A DNA stretch of 64,000 bases from Companilactobacillus formosensis (GTDB lineage Bacteria > Bacillota > Bacilli > Lactobacillales > Lactobacillaceae). The position numbers were made by a program, and so were the translations under genes. Position 1 is the first letter of the stretch. The number at the start of each line of letters is the position of its first letter. Below, one piece after another: positions 16,873-27,767 of the stretch. The stretch covers positions 183,840-247,839 of the forward strand of contig NZ_BJDU01000004.1 of the NCBI RefSeq assembly GCF_005405305.1. Direction: 5' to 3'. The notes under the pieces are model-generated. The model did no database searches. It was not told where the DNA came from and was given only the letters and a program-made list of their open reading frames with translations.

Positions 16873-17904
16873 TTATTCTACTACTTGAACCCAACCTTCA
16901 GGTGCTTCAACAGTACCGAATTGAATTCCAGTTAATGTGTCATACAATTTCTTGGTTACGGGACCAACTTCAGTTTCACTGTAGAAGACATGAAGGTTGC
17001 CGTTGTGTTCCAAACCACCAATAGGTGAAATAACAGCAGCAGTACCACAAGCACCGGCTTCAGCAAATTTGTCTAGTTGATCAATGTATACGTCTCCTTC
17101 TTCGGCTTCTAGTCCCAAACGGTTCTTAGCCAACCAAAGTAGTGAGTATTTAGTGATACTTGGAAGGATAGAAGGTGATTTAGGTGTTACAAAGACGTTA
17201 TCTTTAGTAATACCAAAGAAGTTAGCTGATCCAACTTCTTCAATTTTCTTATGTTCGATAGGATCCAAGTAAACACAATCGGCAAAACCATTATCATGAG
17301 CTTTTTCACCAGGGTAAAGACTGGCAGCGTAGTTACCACCGACTTTACTTTGACCAGTACCTTTATGAGCAGCACGGTCGTATTGTGATGTAGTGAAGTT
17401 AACTGGTGTAAGTCCACCCTTGAAGTAATTACCAACTGGCATTGCGAAGATGGTAAAGATGTATTCTGGGGCAGCGTGGACACCAATTTGTTCACCAGTA
17501 CCGATAATCAAAGGACGAATATAAAGTGTGGCACCATTGCCATAAGGTGGAACGAAGTCAGCATTAGCTTTTACAACTGATTTTACTGCTTCTACGAATT
17601 TGTCTTCTGGGAAAACAGGCATCAAGAGTCGTTCACATGAGTCCTTTAAACGTTTAGCATTGCGGTCAGGTCTGAACAATTGAATTTTGCCATCTGGGGT
17701 ACGATACGCTTTCATACCTTCAAAAGCTGCTTGACCGTAGTGCAAGACTGGGGAAGCCTCACTAATGTGAAGTGTACTATCTTCTGTTAGTCCAGCATCT
17801 TGCCATGCGCCGTCTTTCCAATGTGCAGTAAAACGGTAAGGTAAGTCCATATAATTGAAACCTAGATTGTTCCAATCAATTTTTGTTGCATCTGCTTTTG
17901 CCAT
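16873..17904 (-). CDS. ilvE: Branched-chain amino acid aminotransferase
   Basis: 343 residues of the fold-IV PLP aminotransferase family. HYGQAAFEGMKAYR, the GQSKVGGNYAASL loop with the catalytic Lys, and the later EAGACGTAAVISP motif are typical of long-form BCATs. It transfers amino groups between branched-chain amino acids and 2-oxoglutarate in the cytosol. AAAGGAG precedes the ATG. A promoter at 17970-17998 and a long inverted repeat over the transcription start suggest dedicated control. A BrnQ importer is encoded at 59933-61267. Confidence 0.95.
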   Translation of the reverse strand: MAKADATKIDWNNLGFNYMDLPYRFTAHWKDGAWQDAGLTEDSTLHISEASPVLHYGQAAFEGMKAYRTPDGKIQLFRPDRNAKRLKDSCERLLMPVFPEDKFVEAVKSVVKANADFVPPYGNGATLYIRPLIIGTGEQIGVHAAPEYIFTIFAMPVGNYFKGGLTPVNFTTSQYDRAAHKGTGQSKVGGNYAASLYPGEKAHDNGFADCVYLDPIEHKKIEEVGSANFFGITKDNVFVTPKSPSILPSITKYSLLWLAKNRLGLEAEEGDVYIDQLDKFAEAGACGTAAVISPIGGLEHNGNLHVFYSETEVGPVTKKLYDTLTGIQFGTVEAPEGWVQVVE

Positions 17905-17930
17905 ATTTTATATCTCCTTTGTTAAATTTT

Positions 17931-17967
17931 ATCTAATAAATTAATAACATTATTAAATTTATTAGAT
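17931..17967 (-). promoter_or_regulatory. 17-bp inverted repeat at the bcaT transcription start
   Basis: ATCTAATAAATTAATAA at 17931-17947 is the complement of the arm at 17950-17967, with one bulged base and a two-base centre. It begins three bases past the -10 box, so it covers the start of transcription and would form a hairpin at the 5' end of the mRNA. It does not match the CodY box. Confidence 0.6.
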
Positions 17968-17969
17968 TC

Positions 17970-17998
17970 ATAATAGTTAACATGCCAAAGAGTGTCAA
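17970..17998 (-). promoter_or_regulatory. bcaT promoter
   Basis: On the minus strand, TTGACA (17998-17993), a 17-bp spacer and TATTAT (17975-17970). Confidence 0.7.
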
Positions 17999-18092
17999 TG
18001 GTAAATTGGAATTTTTTTAATAATCCGTTTAATTAAGCAAAAAAATGAAAACTAGGTACAATAAGGATGATATAGATTAGGAGTGATTTAAT

Positions 18093-18944
18093 TTGAACAA
18101 AAAGAAAATAACTATCGCTACGATTATAGCTTCCTTGTTGTTGATTGTTGGAGTCTTTAGCTTCGGTAATTCGACTCAAGCTGCTACTAAAAAGGAGTAC
18201 GTTCAAGAATCGATTCCAACCATCTTTTTCCACGGCTATGCCAGCAGTTATCATGCGGAAGAACAAATGACCGGGGCTATTAAAAAAGCCGGTGTAACGA
18301 AGACTATCGTGCGTGTCAATGTCAGTCCTAATGGTTATGCCAAGATGATTGGTTCAATTCCGAAAAAAGCTAAAAATCCTGTTGTAGAAGTGAATTTTGA
18401 CAACAGTCGCAATGGCGATTACCACACTCAAGGTCAGTGGGCCAAAAATGTTATCAAAGTCGTTCAAGAAGATTACAAATGTAAGAAAGTCAATCTAGTT
18501 GGGCATTCGATGGGGAACATGGCAATCAATTACTATATTTTGGACAATCCCGGTTTGAAAGGCTTACCTAAGATAAATAAAGTCGTCGATATTGCTGGTC
18601 ATTTTGATGGCATAATCGATGAAGATGATGAACCTAATGAAACAACGCTTGATAAAAATGGCAAACCGGATCGAATGAATTCTTTTTATAAAGAACTAAT
18701 GGAATTGAGAAAGACATATCCTACAAACATTAAAGTATTAAATATCTATGGTGACAAGGATGATGGGACTCATTCTGACGGAGCGGTAACCAATGCTTCT
18801 TCTAAGTCTTTAAAGTATTTAGTTTCCGGACGTGCTAAGTCTTATCAAGAAAAGAAAATCGTCGGAAAAATGGCAGCACATAGTAAGTTACATGAGAATA
18901 AACAAGTTGATAAAATATTGATTAATTTTCTATTTAAAAAATAA
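18093..18944 (+). CDS. Secreted alpha/beta hydrolase, DUF915 family
   Basis: 283 residues. A signal peptide (MNKKKITIATIIASLLLIV ... STQAA) is followed by an alpha/beta-hydrolase core: the oxyanion region IPTIFFHGYASSYHAE, the nucleophile elbow GHSMGN, the acid region NIYGDKDDGTHSDGAV and a late His (AHSKLHEN). DUF915 proteins are lipase/esterase-like surface enzymes of uncertain substrate. The start is TTG at 18093, set by AGGAGTG ten bases upstream and by where the signal peptide begins. Confidence 0.85.
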   Translation: MNKKKITIATIIASLLLIVGVFSFGNSTQAATKKEYVQESIPTIFFHGYASSYHAEEQMTGAIKKAGVTKTIVRVNVSPNGYAKMIGSIPKKAKNPVVEVNFDNSRNGDYHTQGQWAKNVIKVVQEDYKCKKVNLVGHSMGNMAINYYILDNPGLKGLPKINKVVDIAGHFDGIIDEDDEPNETTLDKNGKPDRMNSFYKELMELRKTYPTNIKVLNIYGDKDDGTHSDGAVTNASSKSLKYLVSGRAKSYQEKKIVGKMAAHSKLHENKQVDKILINFLFKK

Positions 18945-18946
18945 TA

Positions 18947-19008
18947 AAAAAAGAACTATTAACTATTAAACTCTATAGGGAGAATATATTTAATAGTTCT
19001 TTTTTAAG
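18947..19008. terminator. Bidirectional terminator
   Basis: AAAAAAGAACTATTAA faces TTAATAGTTCTTTTTT across a loop of about 28 bases, between two convergent genes. Confidence 0.8.
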
Positions 19009-19354
19009 CAAATGGATACCATCCGGCAAGTGCAAAACCGATTAAAGCGGTAACGATACAAAAGACAATGACTGCCCAAATCAGTGACTTACTGATAGTT
19101 TTTTGTGCTTTTCGAGCAAAAGCAATTTCCACTAGTGCAATAAATATTAAGGCCACGATGATTTTTACAATCAGTAACATTGGTTCAACTGACCAAGCTC
19201 TGATTGCCAATTTGATACCAGTAACGATGATAACAATATAACCTACACGCGTGATCATTTCGTAGATTTTCGTGTGTGAATTAGTAAATAATGCTAAAAG
19301 AATCATGATTGCCATGACTAACCAAGTGATTAAATGTGTCCATAACCAAACCAT
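19004..19354 (-). CDS. YisL-type membrane protein (DUF1516)
   Basis: 116 residues with four hydrophobic helices. The opening MVWLWTHLITWLVM and the MLLIVKIIVALIFIALVEIAFARK region match the DUF1516/YisL family, which has no assigned function. GGAGGC lies upstream of the ATG. Its stop is within the shared terminator. Confidence 0.8.
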   Translation of the reverse strand: MVWLWTHLITWLVMAIMILLALFTNSHTKIYEMITRVGYIVIIVTGIKLAIRAWSVEPMLLIVKIIVALIFIALVEIAFARKAQKTISKSLIWAVIVFCIVTALIGFALAGWYPFA

Positions 19355-19396
19355 ATTTTGCCTCCTTGATACACTTTCAATCTTAGCATTTCGATG

Positions 19397-19448
19397 AAAA
19401 AAAGTAGCAATTCCAAACTGCAGTTTTGGATTGCTACTTTTTTTTATT
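19397..19448 (-). terminator. Terminator of the SHOCT-domain gene
   Basis: AAAGTAGCAAT pairs with ATTGCTACTTT, extended by CCAAA/TTTGG around a CTGCAG loop, with a T run on the minus strand. Confidence 0.85.
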
Positions 19449-19671
19449 TCAGTAAGTTTTCTTTTCTCTTGCGATAGTCATCATCAGAAACGTTACCTTT
19501 AGCATACTCTTGATCAAGAATTTCCAAGGCACTAGTTTTTGAATGATTACGATTATTATTGAGTAAGTACAAGACAACTAAAGCAACTAATAGGATGATA
19601 ATTCCATAGAACCAAAAACCACTCCCCATGAAACCACCACCGAAACCACGACAATTAGCCAATCCCATCAT
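19444..19671 (-). CDS. Small membrane protein with SHOCT domain
   Basis: 75 residues: a Gly-rich N-terminus (GFGGGFMGSGFW), one membrane helix (IIILLVALVVLYLL) and a C-terminal SHOCT motif (ALEILDQEYAKGNVSDDDYRKRKENL). SHOCT tails are oligomerisation modules, common in small Gram-positive membrane proteins. I start at ATG 19671, nine bases past AAGGAA. A GTG at 19680 is too close to that site. Confidence 0.75.
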   Translation of the reverse strand: MMGLANCRGFGGGFMGSGFWFYGIIILLVALVVLYLLNNNRNHSKTSALEILDQEYAKGNVSDDDYRKRKENLLK

Positions 19672-19741
19672 AGTTATCACTTCCTTAAAATATTTCTACT
19701 TTAATTGTAAGGAAGAAGTATCTTAGGAGCAATCAAACTGC

Positions 19742-22175
<2,434 letters not shown>

Positions 22176-22176
<1 letters not shown>

Positions 22177-23360
22177 TATTTTTCCACCTCAGAGATTTTA
22201 ATTTCACTTGGTCCGTCAGCAATTTCAGCAATGTAAAAGTCCGCTTTGTAGCCGATTTTTTCTTGATAAATTTGACCGACGTTTTTCTTGAATGATTCAA
22301 CTTGGTCTTTTTGAACGAAGGCAATTGCGCAACCACCGAATCCAGCACCGACCATACGAGCACCGAGAACGCCATCTTGTTGCCAAGCAGCTTCAACTAG
22401 AGTATCGAGTTCGATACCAGTTACTTCGTAATCATAGTGGAGTGAAATGTGGGAAGCATTGACGAGTTTACCAAATTCAGATAGATTGTTTTCCTTCAGA
22501 TATTTGATAGCTTTGAGAGTTCTTTGATTTTCAAATACTGCATGACGAGCGCGACGAATCAAAGTATCATCGTTGATCAAGTAAGAATTGCGGTCGAAGT
22601 CATCGATTGATAATTCGCCTAGAGATTTGATATTTAGTTTAGTTTGAAGAAGGGCTAAGGCTTGTTCACATTGACTGCGACGTTCGTTGTATTTGGAGTC
22701 AGCTAGAGCACGTTGCTTGTTAGTGTTCATAATCACGATCACGTGGTCGCCGAGTTCAACTGGAGCATAGTGGTATTCCATCGTATTAGTGTCGAGTAAG
22801 ATGGCTTGATCTTTTTTACCCATACCGACGGCAAATTCGTCCATAATTCCTGAGTTTACGCCGATGTATTTATTTTCATTTTGTTGGCCCATTTTAACGA
22901 GGTCGATTTGGTCGATTCCCAGTTTGAAGACATCGTTTAAAATATTGCCCATCAATAATTCGATTGAAGCAGAAGATGACAATCCGGCACCATCTGGCAA
23001 GTTACCATGAACGTAAATATTGAAACCGTGGTCAATTTTGTAGCCAGCTTGTTGAATTAAATAAATCATCCCTTTGAGATAATTTGACCAGTTGTCTTCC
23101 TTTTTGTAAGTTAGATCCTTTAATGTGACTGAAATAATCCCAGTATCTGGCAAGTTAGCAGAATACATTTGAATTGTTTCATCGTCTCGGTTGCCAAAAG
23201 CAGCGTACGTTCCCAAACTGATAGCACAAGGGAAGACGTTACCACCGTTATAGTCGGTATGTTCACCGATTAGATTGATTCTACCAGGTGAAAAAAAGAG
23301 TTTTTCAGCAGTTTCGTTAAAAATATCTTGATAGCCTTGTAAAATTTCTTTCGTATTCAT
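22176..23360 (-). CDS. galK: Galactokinase
   Basis: 394 residues of the GHMP kinase family. The galactokinase signature GRINLIGEHTDYNGGNVFPC, the ATP loop LPDGAGLSSSAS and the C-terminal GARMVGAGFGGCAIAF motif are present. It phosphorylates galactose. I place the start at ATG 23360, seven bases from GGAG. An in-frame ATG two codons earlier touches that site. A cre-like site lies in its promoter. Confidence 0.95.
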
Positions 23361-23398
23361 AATCATTCTCCATTTTTACTAAATATTTACTTAACAAA

Positions 23399-23427
23399 AT
23401 GATAGCGCTTTCTGACAACTAAAACAA
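23399..23427 (-). promoter_or_regulatory. gal operon promoter with embedded cre site
   Basis: On the minus strand TTGTTT (23427-23422), a 17-bp spacer and TATCAT (23404-23399). AGAAAGCGCTATCA at 23413-23400 matches 13 of 14 cre positions and fills the spacer and -10, implying CcpA repression by glucose. Confidence 0.7.
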
Positions 23428-23508
23428 GTAGTATAGATTTAATTATTCCTATAAAATGTTATTATTATATGCATGAGTGCCCATACTGGAAAAAAGAGGA
23501 AGAAACCA

Positions 23509-24375
23509 ATGAAAACGGCAGTGGTAACTGATACAGCGTCTTATTTGACACCGGAACAAATTAAAAAATATAACATTACTGTTTTACCAATTACAGTTAT
23601 TTTGGGGAACAAACAGTACAAAGAAACTGAAGAATTAACTGATCAAGAATTCTTTGATTATTTGCGTAACGAAAAAGAATTGCCAACAACTTCTCAAGTA
23701 TCAATGGGACAAATTCAAGAAGCCTATGACCGTCTAGTTGATGAGGGCTACGACACGATCATTTCAATTCATTTGTCATTAGGAATTACTTCCTTTATGG
23801 ACAATTTGAGAATGTTCGTTAAGAGTTATGACAAGGCTAAGGTTTATCCATTTGATTCAATGGCAGCTAGTGGTGCAGAAGCCGATTTAGTCATGATGGC
23901 AGGATTATTGGCACAACAAGGTGTCGAACCAGATGAAATAGTTAAAAAATTGGAGGATTTGAGGGCTTCTACGCATATCTTGTTTGCAGTCGATGACTTG
24001 AAACATTTGAGTAGAACTGGGCGTTTGAGCAACCATTCTGCCATCATCGGTAGCTTATTGAATGTGAAACCCTTGTTGACCTTTAAAGATGGTAAAATTT
24101 ATGCGATTGCTAAAGAAAGAACTATGCATCGTGCTTATAGAATGATTGCTTCAGAAATTAAGAAATATACAGAGGAATACCCTGATAGAAATTTACACAT
24201 CACGATTGTTGATTCTAATAACCGTGAAATGCTGGATAAATGGTCAAATGACTTCCAAGCAGATTTTCCTAAGGCTAGAATTTCCAAGAGTCATTTGGGA
24301 CCAGCTATCAGCGTTCATACTGGTGAAAAGACTATGGGTGTTGTCTGGGATAAGGACTTTTTAAATGAAAACTAG
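23509..24375 (+). CDS. DegV-family fatty-acid-binding protein
   Basis: 288 residues. The N-terminus AVVTDTASYLTPEQ and the lipid-pocket region (TTSQVSMGQIQEAY, ISIHLSLGITSF) match DegV/FakB proteins, which bind a fatty acid and present it to the kinase FakA. ATG 23509 is preceded by GAGGA, and longer in-frame starts have no ribosome site. A second DegV is encoded at 32205-33041. No FakA is in the window. It overlaps the next gene by 11 bases. Confidence 0.88.
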   Translation: MKTAVVTDTASYLTPEQIKKYNITVLPITVILGNKQYKETEELTDQEFFDYLRNEKELPTTSQVSMGQIQEAYDRLVDEGYDTIISIHLSLGITSFMDNLRMFVKSYDKAKVYPFDSMAASGAEADLVMMAGLLAQQGVEPDEIVKKLEDLRASTHILFAVDDLKHLSRTGRLSNHSAIIGSLLNVKPLLTFKDGKIYAIAKERTMHRAYRMIASEIKKYTEEYPDRNLHITIVDSNNREMLDKWSNDFQADFPKARISKSHLGPAISVHTGEKTMGVVWDKDFLNEN

Positions 24376-24715
24376 AGTTGTATTGTACGTCAATGATGTT
24401 GATATGAGTGTTGATTTTTGGACGATGGAATTTGGTGGCGAAGTTTCTGATCGTCAAACGCTTAATGGTGGTTATCAAAATGTCATCGTTAAAGTTTCAG
24501 CAGAAATGGAATTGTCGATTTTTCCCAAAGACTATATTCACATTTATGCCCCAGAGATTCCTGAGACTGTGCCATCGTTGATGTTTTTCTCAGAAGATTT
24601 TTATCACATGCATGAAGAAATTTTGAGTGCCAGTCAGATCAGTGAAGTTAATGGTGTTTTGACTTTTAATTTCCAAGACCCTGAAGGCAACATGTTCGTC
24701 ATGGCAAAAGCATAG
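24365..24715 (+). CDS. VOC (glyoxalase/bleomycin-resistance) family protein
   Basis: 116 residues. VVLYVNDVDMSVDFWTMEFGG and the C-terminal FNFQDPEGNMFVMAKA are the two half-motifs of the vicinal-oxygen-chelate fold. Substrate and metal cannot be told from sequence, and the usual His ligands are not all evident. It starts within the DegV gene, so it is translated from the same mRNA, and a terminator follows. Confidence 0.75.
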   Translation: MKTRVVLYVNDVDMSVDFWTMEFGGEVSDRQTLNGGYQNVIVKVSAEMELSIFPKDYIHIYAPEIPETVPSLMFFSEDFYHMHEEILSASQISEVNGVLTFNFQDPEGNMFVMAKA

Positions 24716-24746
24716 GTGATTCCATTGTGGATTCGCCTTTTTTTGT
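24713..24746 (+). terminator. Terminator after the DegV-VOC pair
   Basis: GGTGATTCC and GGATTCGCC form a stem around ATTGT, followed by seven T residues. Confidence 0.85.
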
Positions 24747-24836
24747 ACAATTTGTCCAGCCAATAATCAAAGCTTTTGTTTGCACAAGTTTTCATCTGAC
24801 CATACAATTTAATCAAGCGTCAGAAAGGAAGCTACT

Positions 24837-25544
24837 ATGAATACTTTACGTGAACGATTGATGGATCAATTGACTAATTACGTTCAAGCGTTGCCGGCTA
24901 ATGCTAGATTACTTTCTGAAAGACAATTAGCGGATAAATACCAGGTTTCACGCAATACTGTTCGTTTAGCCTTGCTGGATCTGGAATCAACGGGACTAGT
25001 TCGTCGAATTCAAGGACAAGGGACTTTCGTCAATCGAATCAATCTTCAAAGTGACCTCGGCAGCAGCTATAAATTTGGGCAACAAATGCGCTTGTTAGGG
25101 AAAACTCCTAGTACAAAAATTCTTAGTTTTGAAGAAAAAGATGTTAATGCTTATTTTGCTAAAAATCTCAATTTAGAAATTGGTGAGAAGATGTTTAAAG
25201 TTAGACGATTGCGCTTAGCTGATAATGAACCAATGATGCTAGAAAGAAGTTTCTTGCCAGTAAAATTATTTCCGACTTTGACCAAAAAAATATTAGAAAA
25301 TAATTCAATGTATGATGTCTTTGAACAAGAATTTAACGAAAAAATCGATTATGCCGATGAGTATTTCTCAGCTGATGTTATCAGTAATTGTGACTGTGAA
25401 TTCATGAAGTTAAAACCAGGAACTCCGTGTTTACATTTAGAAAGAAAAACCTATGACGAACAAAAACAAATTATCGAATTTACTTTGAGCATTGCTCGCA
25501 GTGATGAGTTTGCTTATCATGTTAGACATAATTTGGAAAATTAA
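24837..25544 (+). CDS. GntR/HutC-family regulator with UTRA domain
   Basis: 235 residues: an N-terminal winged helix (LLSERQLADKYQVSRNTVRLALLDLESTGLVRRIQGQGTFV is the family pattern, seen at residues 22-62) and a C-terminal UTRA effector domain (from about 85). Such regulators sense small sugars or phosphosugars. It lies between the VOC gene and the convergent sucrose PTS gene, with terminators on both sides, so its target is not clear from context. Confidence 0.85.
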   Translation: MNTLRERLMDQLTNYVQALPANARLLSERQLADKYQVSRNTVRLALLDLESTGLVRRIQGQGTFVNRINLQSDLGSSYKFGQQMRLLGKTPSTKILSFEEKDVNAYFAKNLNLEIGEKMFKVRRLRLADNEPMMLERSFLPVKLFPTLTKKILENNSMYDVFEQEFNEKIDYADEYFSADVISNCDCEFMKLKPGTPCLHLERKTYDEQKQIIEFTLSIARSDEFAYHVRHNLEN

Positions 25545-25545
25545 A

Positions 25546-25584
25546 AAAGATGCTGAAAATTAGATCAGCATCTTTTTTTGCGCT
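25546..25584. terminator. Bidirectional terminator
   Basis: AAAAAAGATGCTGA pairs with TCAGCATCTTTTTT across an eight-base loop, between the GntR gene and the convergent PTS gene. Confidence 0.9.
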
Positions 25585-25602
25585 TATTTGATATATGAAG
25601 GG

Positions 25603-27549
25603 TTAAGCTGTAGCAACTGGAGTTGCCTCAAGTGTTGGTTTAGTCAAAGCAACGATGTCATCACCTGAAGTGACATCAGATTTATTCAAGCGGTCAACGT
25701 CTGAATAAGTGGCACTGTTAGTTACAACGACCATAACGGTTGTATCATAACCAGCAGCTTGAATCTTTTGTAGATCGAAAGTTCCTAATAGATCACCTTT
25801 GTTGACGTGTTGTCCTTGTGTGACGTTAGAAGTGAAGTATTGTCCTTTGAGATCAACGGTATCGATTCCTAAGTGAATCAAGATTTCAGCACCGTCATCG
25901 GTTTGAATTCCGTAGGCATGTTTAGTTTCGTAAGCCACCGTCAAAGTTCCGTCAGCTACGGCATAAACGTTACCATCGTTTGGTTTGATAGCAGCACCTT
26001 TACCCATGATTTCAGTTGAGAAAACTTGATCGTCAACTTCGGATAAATTGATCAATTCACCACTGACCGGAGCAGCAATCATTTCGTCAGCAACTTCAAT
26101 ATTTTTACCTTCAGAAACAGGTGAAGCGGTAGTTACTTTGTCGAATTTCTTACCATAGGCGTATGTCAAAGTGAAACCTAAGGCGATACTAATAATGATA
26201 CTAATAAAAAATGGTAGATAAGATTTAGGTGGTAGGGAGATGAAACCGATAATTCCGGCAGCACCTAAGGCACTAGATAGAACGTGGAAAATACCGATGA
26301 TAATTGAGGAAATACCTGAAGCAATCATGGCACAGAAGAATGGGTAGCGAAGTTTCAAATTCACACCGAAAATTGCAGGTTCAGTAATTCCTAGTAAAGC
26401 TGAGACACCAGCTGAAGAAGCGAGACCTTTTTGCTTTTCATTTTTAGAAATAAAGAAAACAGCTAGACAGGCAGCACCTTGAGCAGCATTAGCCATTGAA
26501 GCAATTGGGAAGATGAAATCTCCACCAGTTTTGGCAATATTAGTTAATAATTGGGTTTCAATAGCAGGGAAACTTTGATGTAAACCAGTAACTACGATAG
26601 GTGAATAGAATGTACCAAAAATGGCTGTTCCGATAAAACCAGTTGTGTTGTACATCCAAACGATACCGTTAGTCAAAGCATCAGATAATGTTCTCATAAC
26701 TGGTCCAACACCGATGAAAGTCAACAAACCAGTGATAATAACGGCAATTAATGGAGTAAAGATAAAGTCGGGTGTAGCAGGCATGTGTTTGTGGAGCCAT
26801 TTTTCAATCGTGGCAAGAATCCAAGAAACAGCTAGAACTGGTAAGACTTGTCCTTGATATCCAGCCTGAGCAACATTCATACCAAAGATGTTCCAGTAAG
26901 TCATCTTACCGGTAGCCATCACGTTAGCGACATCATAACCACTAACTAAACTAGGCATAACCATGGCCATACCAATAGCGGCACCGAGATAAGGATTACC
27001 ACCAAAACGTTTTGTAGCAGAGAAACCAATTAAGATTGGCATGAAAGTAAATGGTGCTGAAGCCAATAAATTGATCAGTTCAGAAACACCTTTTAAACCG
27101 GGATACATTTGAACGACTGATTGAGCTCCGAAGAGGTCTTGAGAAGTCAAAACATTGTTCAAAGCCATCAATAGACCACCAGCGACTAAAGCTGGAATCA
27201 ATGGTACGAAAATATCAGAAAGAAGTTTTACTAAAGCCATGATAGGATTAGTTTTTTTGCCATCAGTGGCGAGATTTTTCAAGTCATCAGGTGTGACTTC
27301 TTTTAAGCCAGTTTTTTTGATGAAGAAAGCATAAACTTTATCGACATCCCCAGGTCCGATGATGATTTGATACTGACCATTGATGCTGAAAGTACCTTTG
27401 ACGTCATCATCGTTATCCAAACCTTTTTGATCGATTTTTTTAACATCTTTAACTACTAATCTCAATCGAGTAGCACAGTGGGCGGCAGCAATTAAGTTAT
27501 CTTTGCCAACGTATTTGATTACTCGATCAGCAACTTGTTCATGATTCAT
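25603..27549 (-). CDS. scrA: Sucrose-type PTS transporter, EIIBCA
   Basis: 648 residues with three PTS domains in order: EIIB (phosphorylated Cys in [12 protein letters not shown]), a membrane EIIC of about ten helices (roughly 105-465), and EIIA of the glucose type (His in [15 protein letters not shown]). It imports and phosphorylates a sugar. The divergent sucrose-6-phosphate hydrolase and ScrR gene, with shared operators between, make sucrose the likely substrate. A trehalose or beta-glucoside role is less likely. GGAGG precedes the ATG. Confidence 0.92.
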   Translation of the reverse strand: MNHEQVADRVIKYVGKDNLIAAAHCATRLRLVVKDVKKIDQKGLDNDDDVKGTFSINGQYQIIIGPGDVDKVYAFFIKKTGLKEVTPDDLKNLATDGKKTNPIMALVKLLSDIFVPLIPALVAGGLLMALNNVLTSQDLFGAQSVVQMYPGLKGVSELINLLASAPFTFMPILIGFSATKRFGGNPYLGAAIGMAMVMPSLVSGYDVANVMATGKMTYWNIFGMNVAQAGYQGQVLPVLAVSWILATIEKWLHKHMPATPDFIFTPLIAVIITGLLTFIGVGPVMRTLSDALTNGIVWMYNTTGFIGTAIFGTFYSPIVVTGLHQSFPAIETQLLTNIAKTGGDFIFPIASMANAAQGAACLAVFFISKNEKQKGLASSAGVSALLGITEPAIFGVNLKLRYPFFCAMIASGISSIIIGIFHVLSSALGAAGIIGFISLPPKSYLPFFISIIISIALGFTLTYAYGKKFDKVTTASPVSEGKNIEVADEMIAAPVSGELINLSEVDDQVFSTEIMGKGAAIKPNDGNVYAVADGTLTVAYETKHAYGIQTDDGAEILIHLGIDTVDLKGQYFTSNVTQGQHVNKGDLLGTFDLQKIQAAGYDTTVMVVVTNSATYSDVDRLNKSDVTSGDDIVALTKPTLEATPVATA

Positions 27550-27572
27550 GATGCGTTCCTCCTAAAAATTCA

Positions 27573-27586
27573 TGTAAGCGCTTTTC
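27573..27586 (-). promoter_or_regulatory. cre-like site upstream of scrA
   Basis: Read on the minus strand GAAAAGCGCTTACA matches 12 of 14 cre positions and lies about 25 bp before the scrA start codon. Confidence 0.55.
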
Positions 27587-27616
27587 GTAATTTAATAATA
27601 CATGGTTTTGAAAAAA

Positions 27617-27632
27617 TGTCAAACGTTTAACA
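27617..27632. promoter_or_regulatory. ScrR operator 1
   Basis: TGTCAAACGTTTAACA is a near-palindrome centred on AAACGTTT, typical of LacI-family sucrose repressors. It lies on the scrA side of the divergent region. Confidence 0.7.
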
Positions 27633-27695
27633 AAAAATATTTTGCTTGGTAATTAAATGTTCAAGATATCTACTTAAAATAACGATCATCGTAAA

Positions 27696-27711
27696 TGTTA
27701 AACGATTGACA
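27696..27711. promoter_or_regulatory. ScrR operator 2
   Basis: TGTTAAACGATTGACA matches operator 1 read on the other strand at 15 of 16 positions. It overlaps the -35 box of the scrB promoter. Confidence 0.7.
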
Positions 27712-27735
27712 ATTTGCGGTAAAAGCGGTTACAAT
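27706..27735 (+). promoter_or_regulatory. scrB promoter with cre site
   Basis: TTGACA at 27706-27711, an 18-bp spacer and TACAAT at 27730-27735. TAAAAGCGGTTACA at 27720-27733 matches 13 of 14 cre positions and covers the -10 box. Confidence 0.75.
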
Positions 27736-27767
27736 GATAATCAATCAAGGAAAGTCGAGTTAGTACA

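Noticed and set aside
16673..16894. Overlapping frames on both strands between the MITE-like element and bcaT.
   Set aside because: They run through the bcaT terminator, have no ribosome site and have no protein-like composition.
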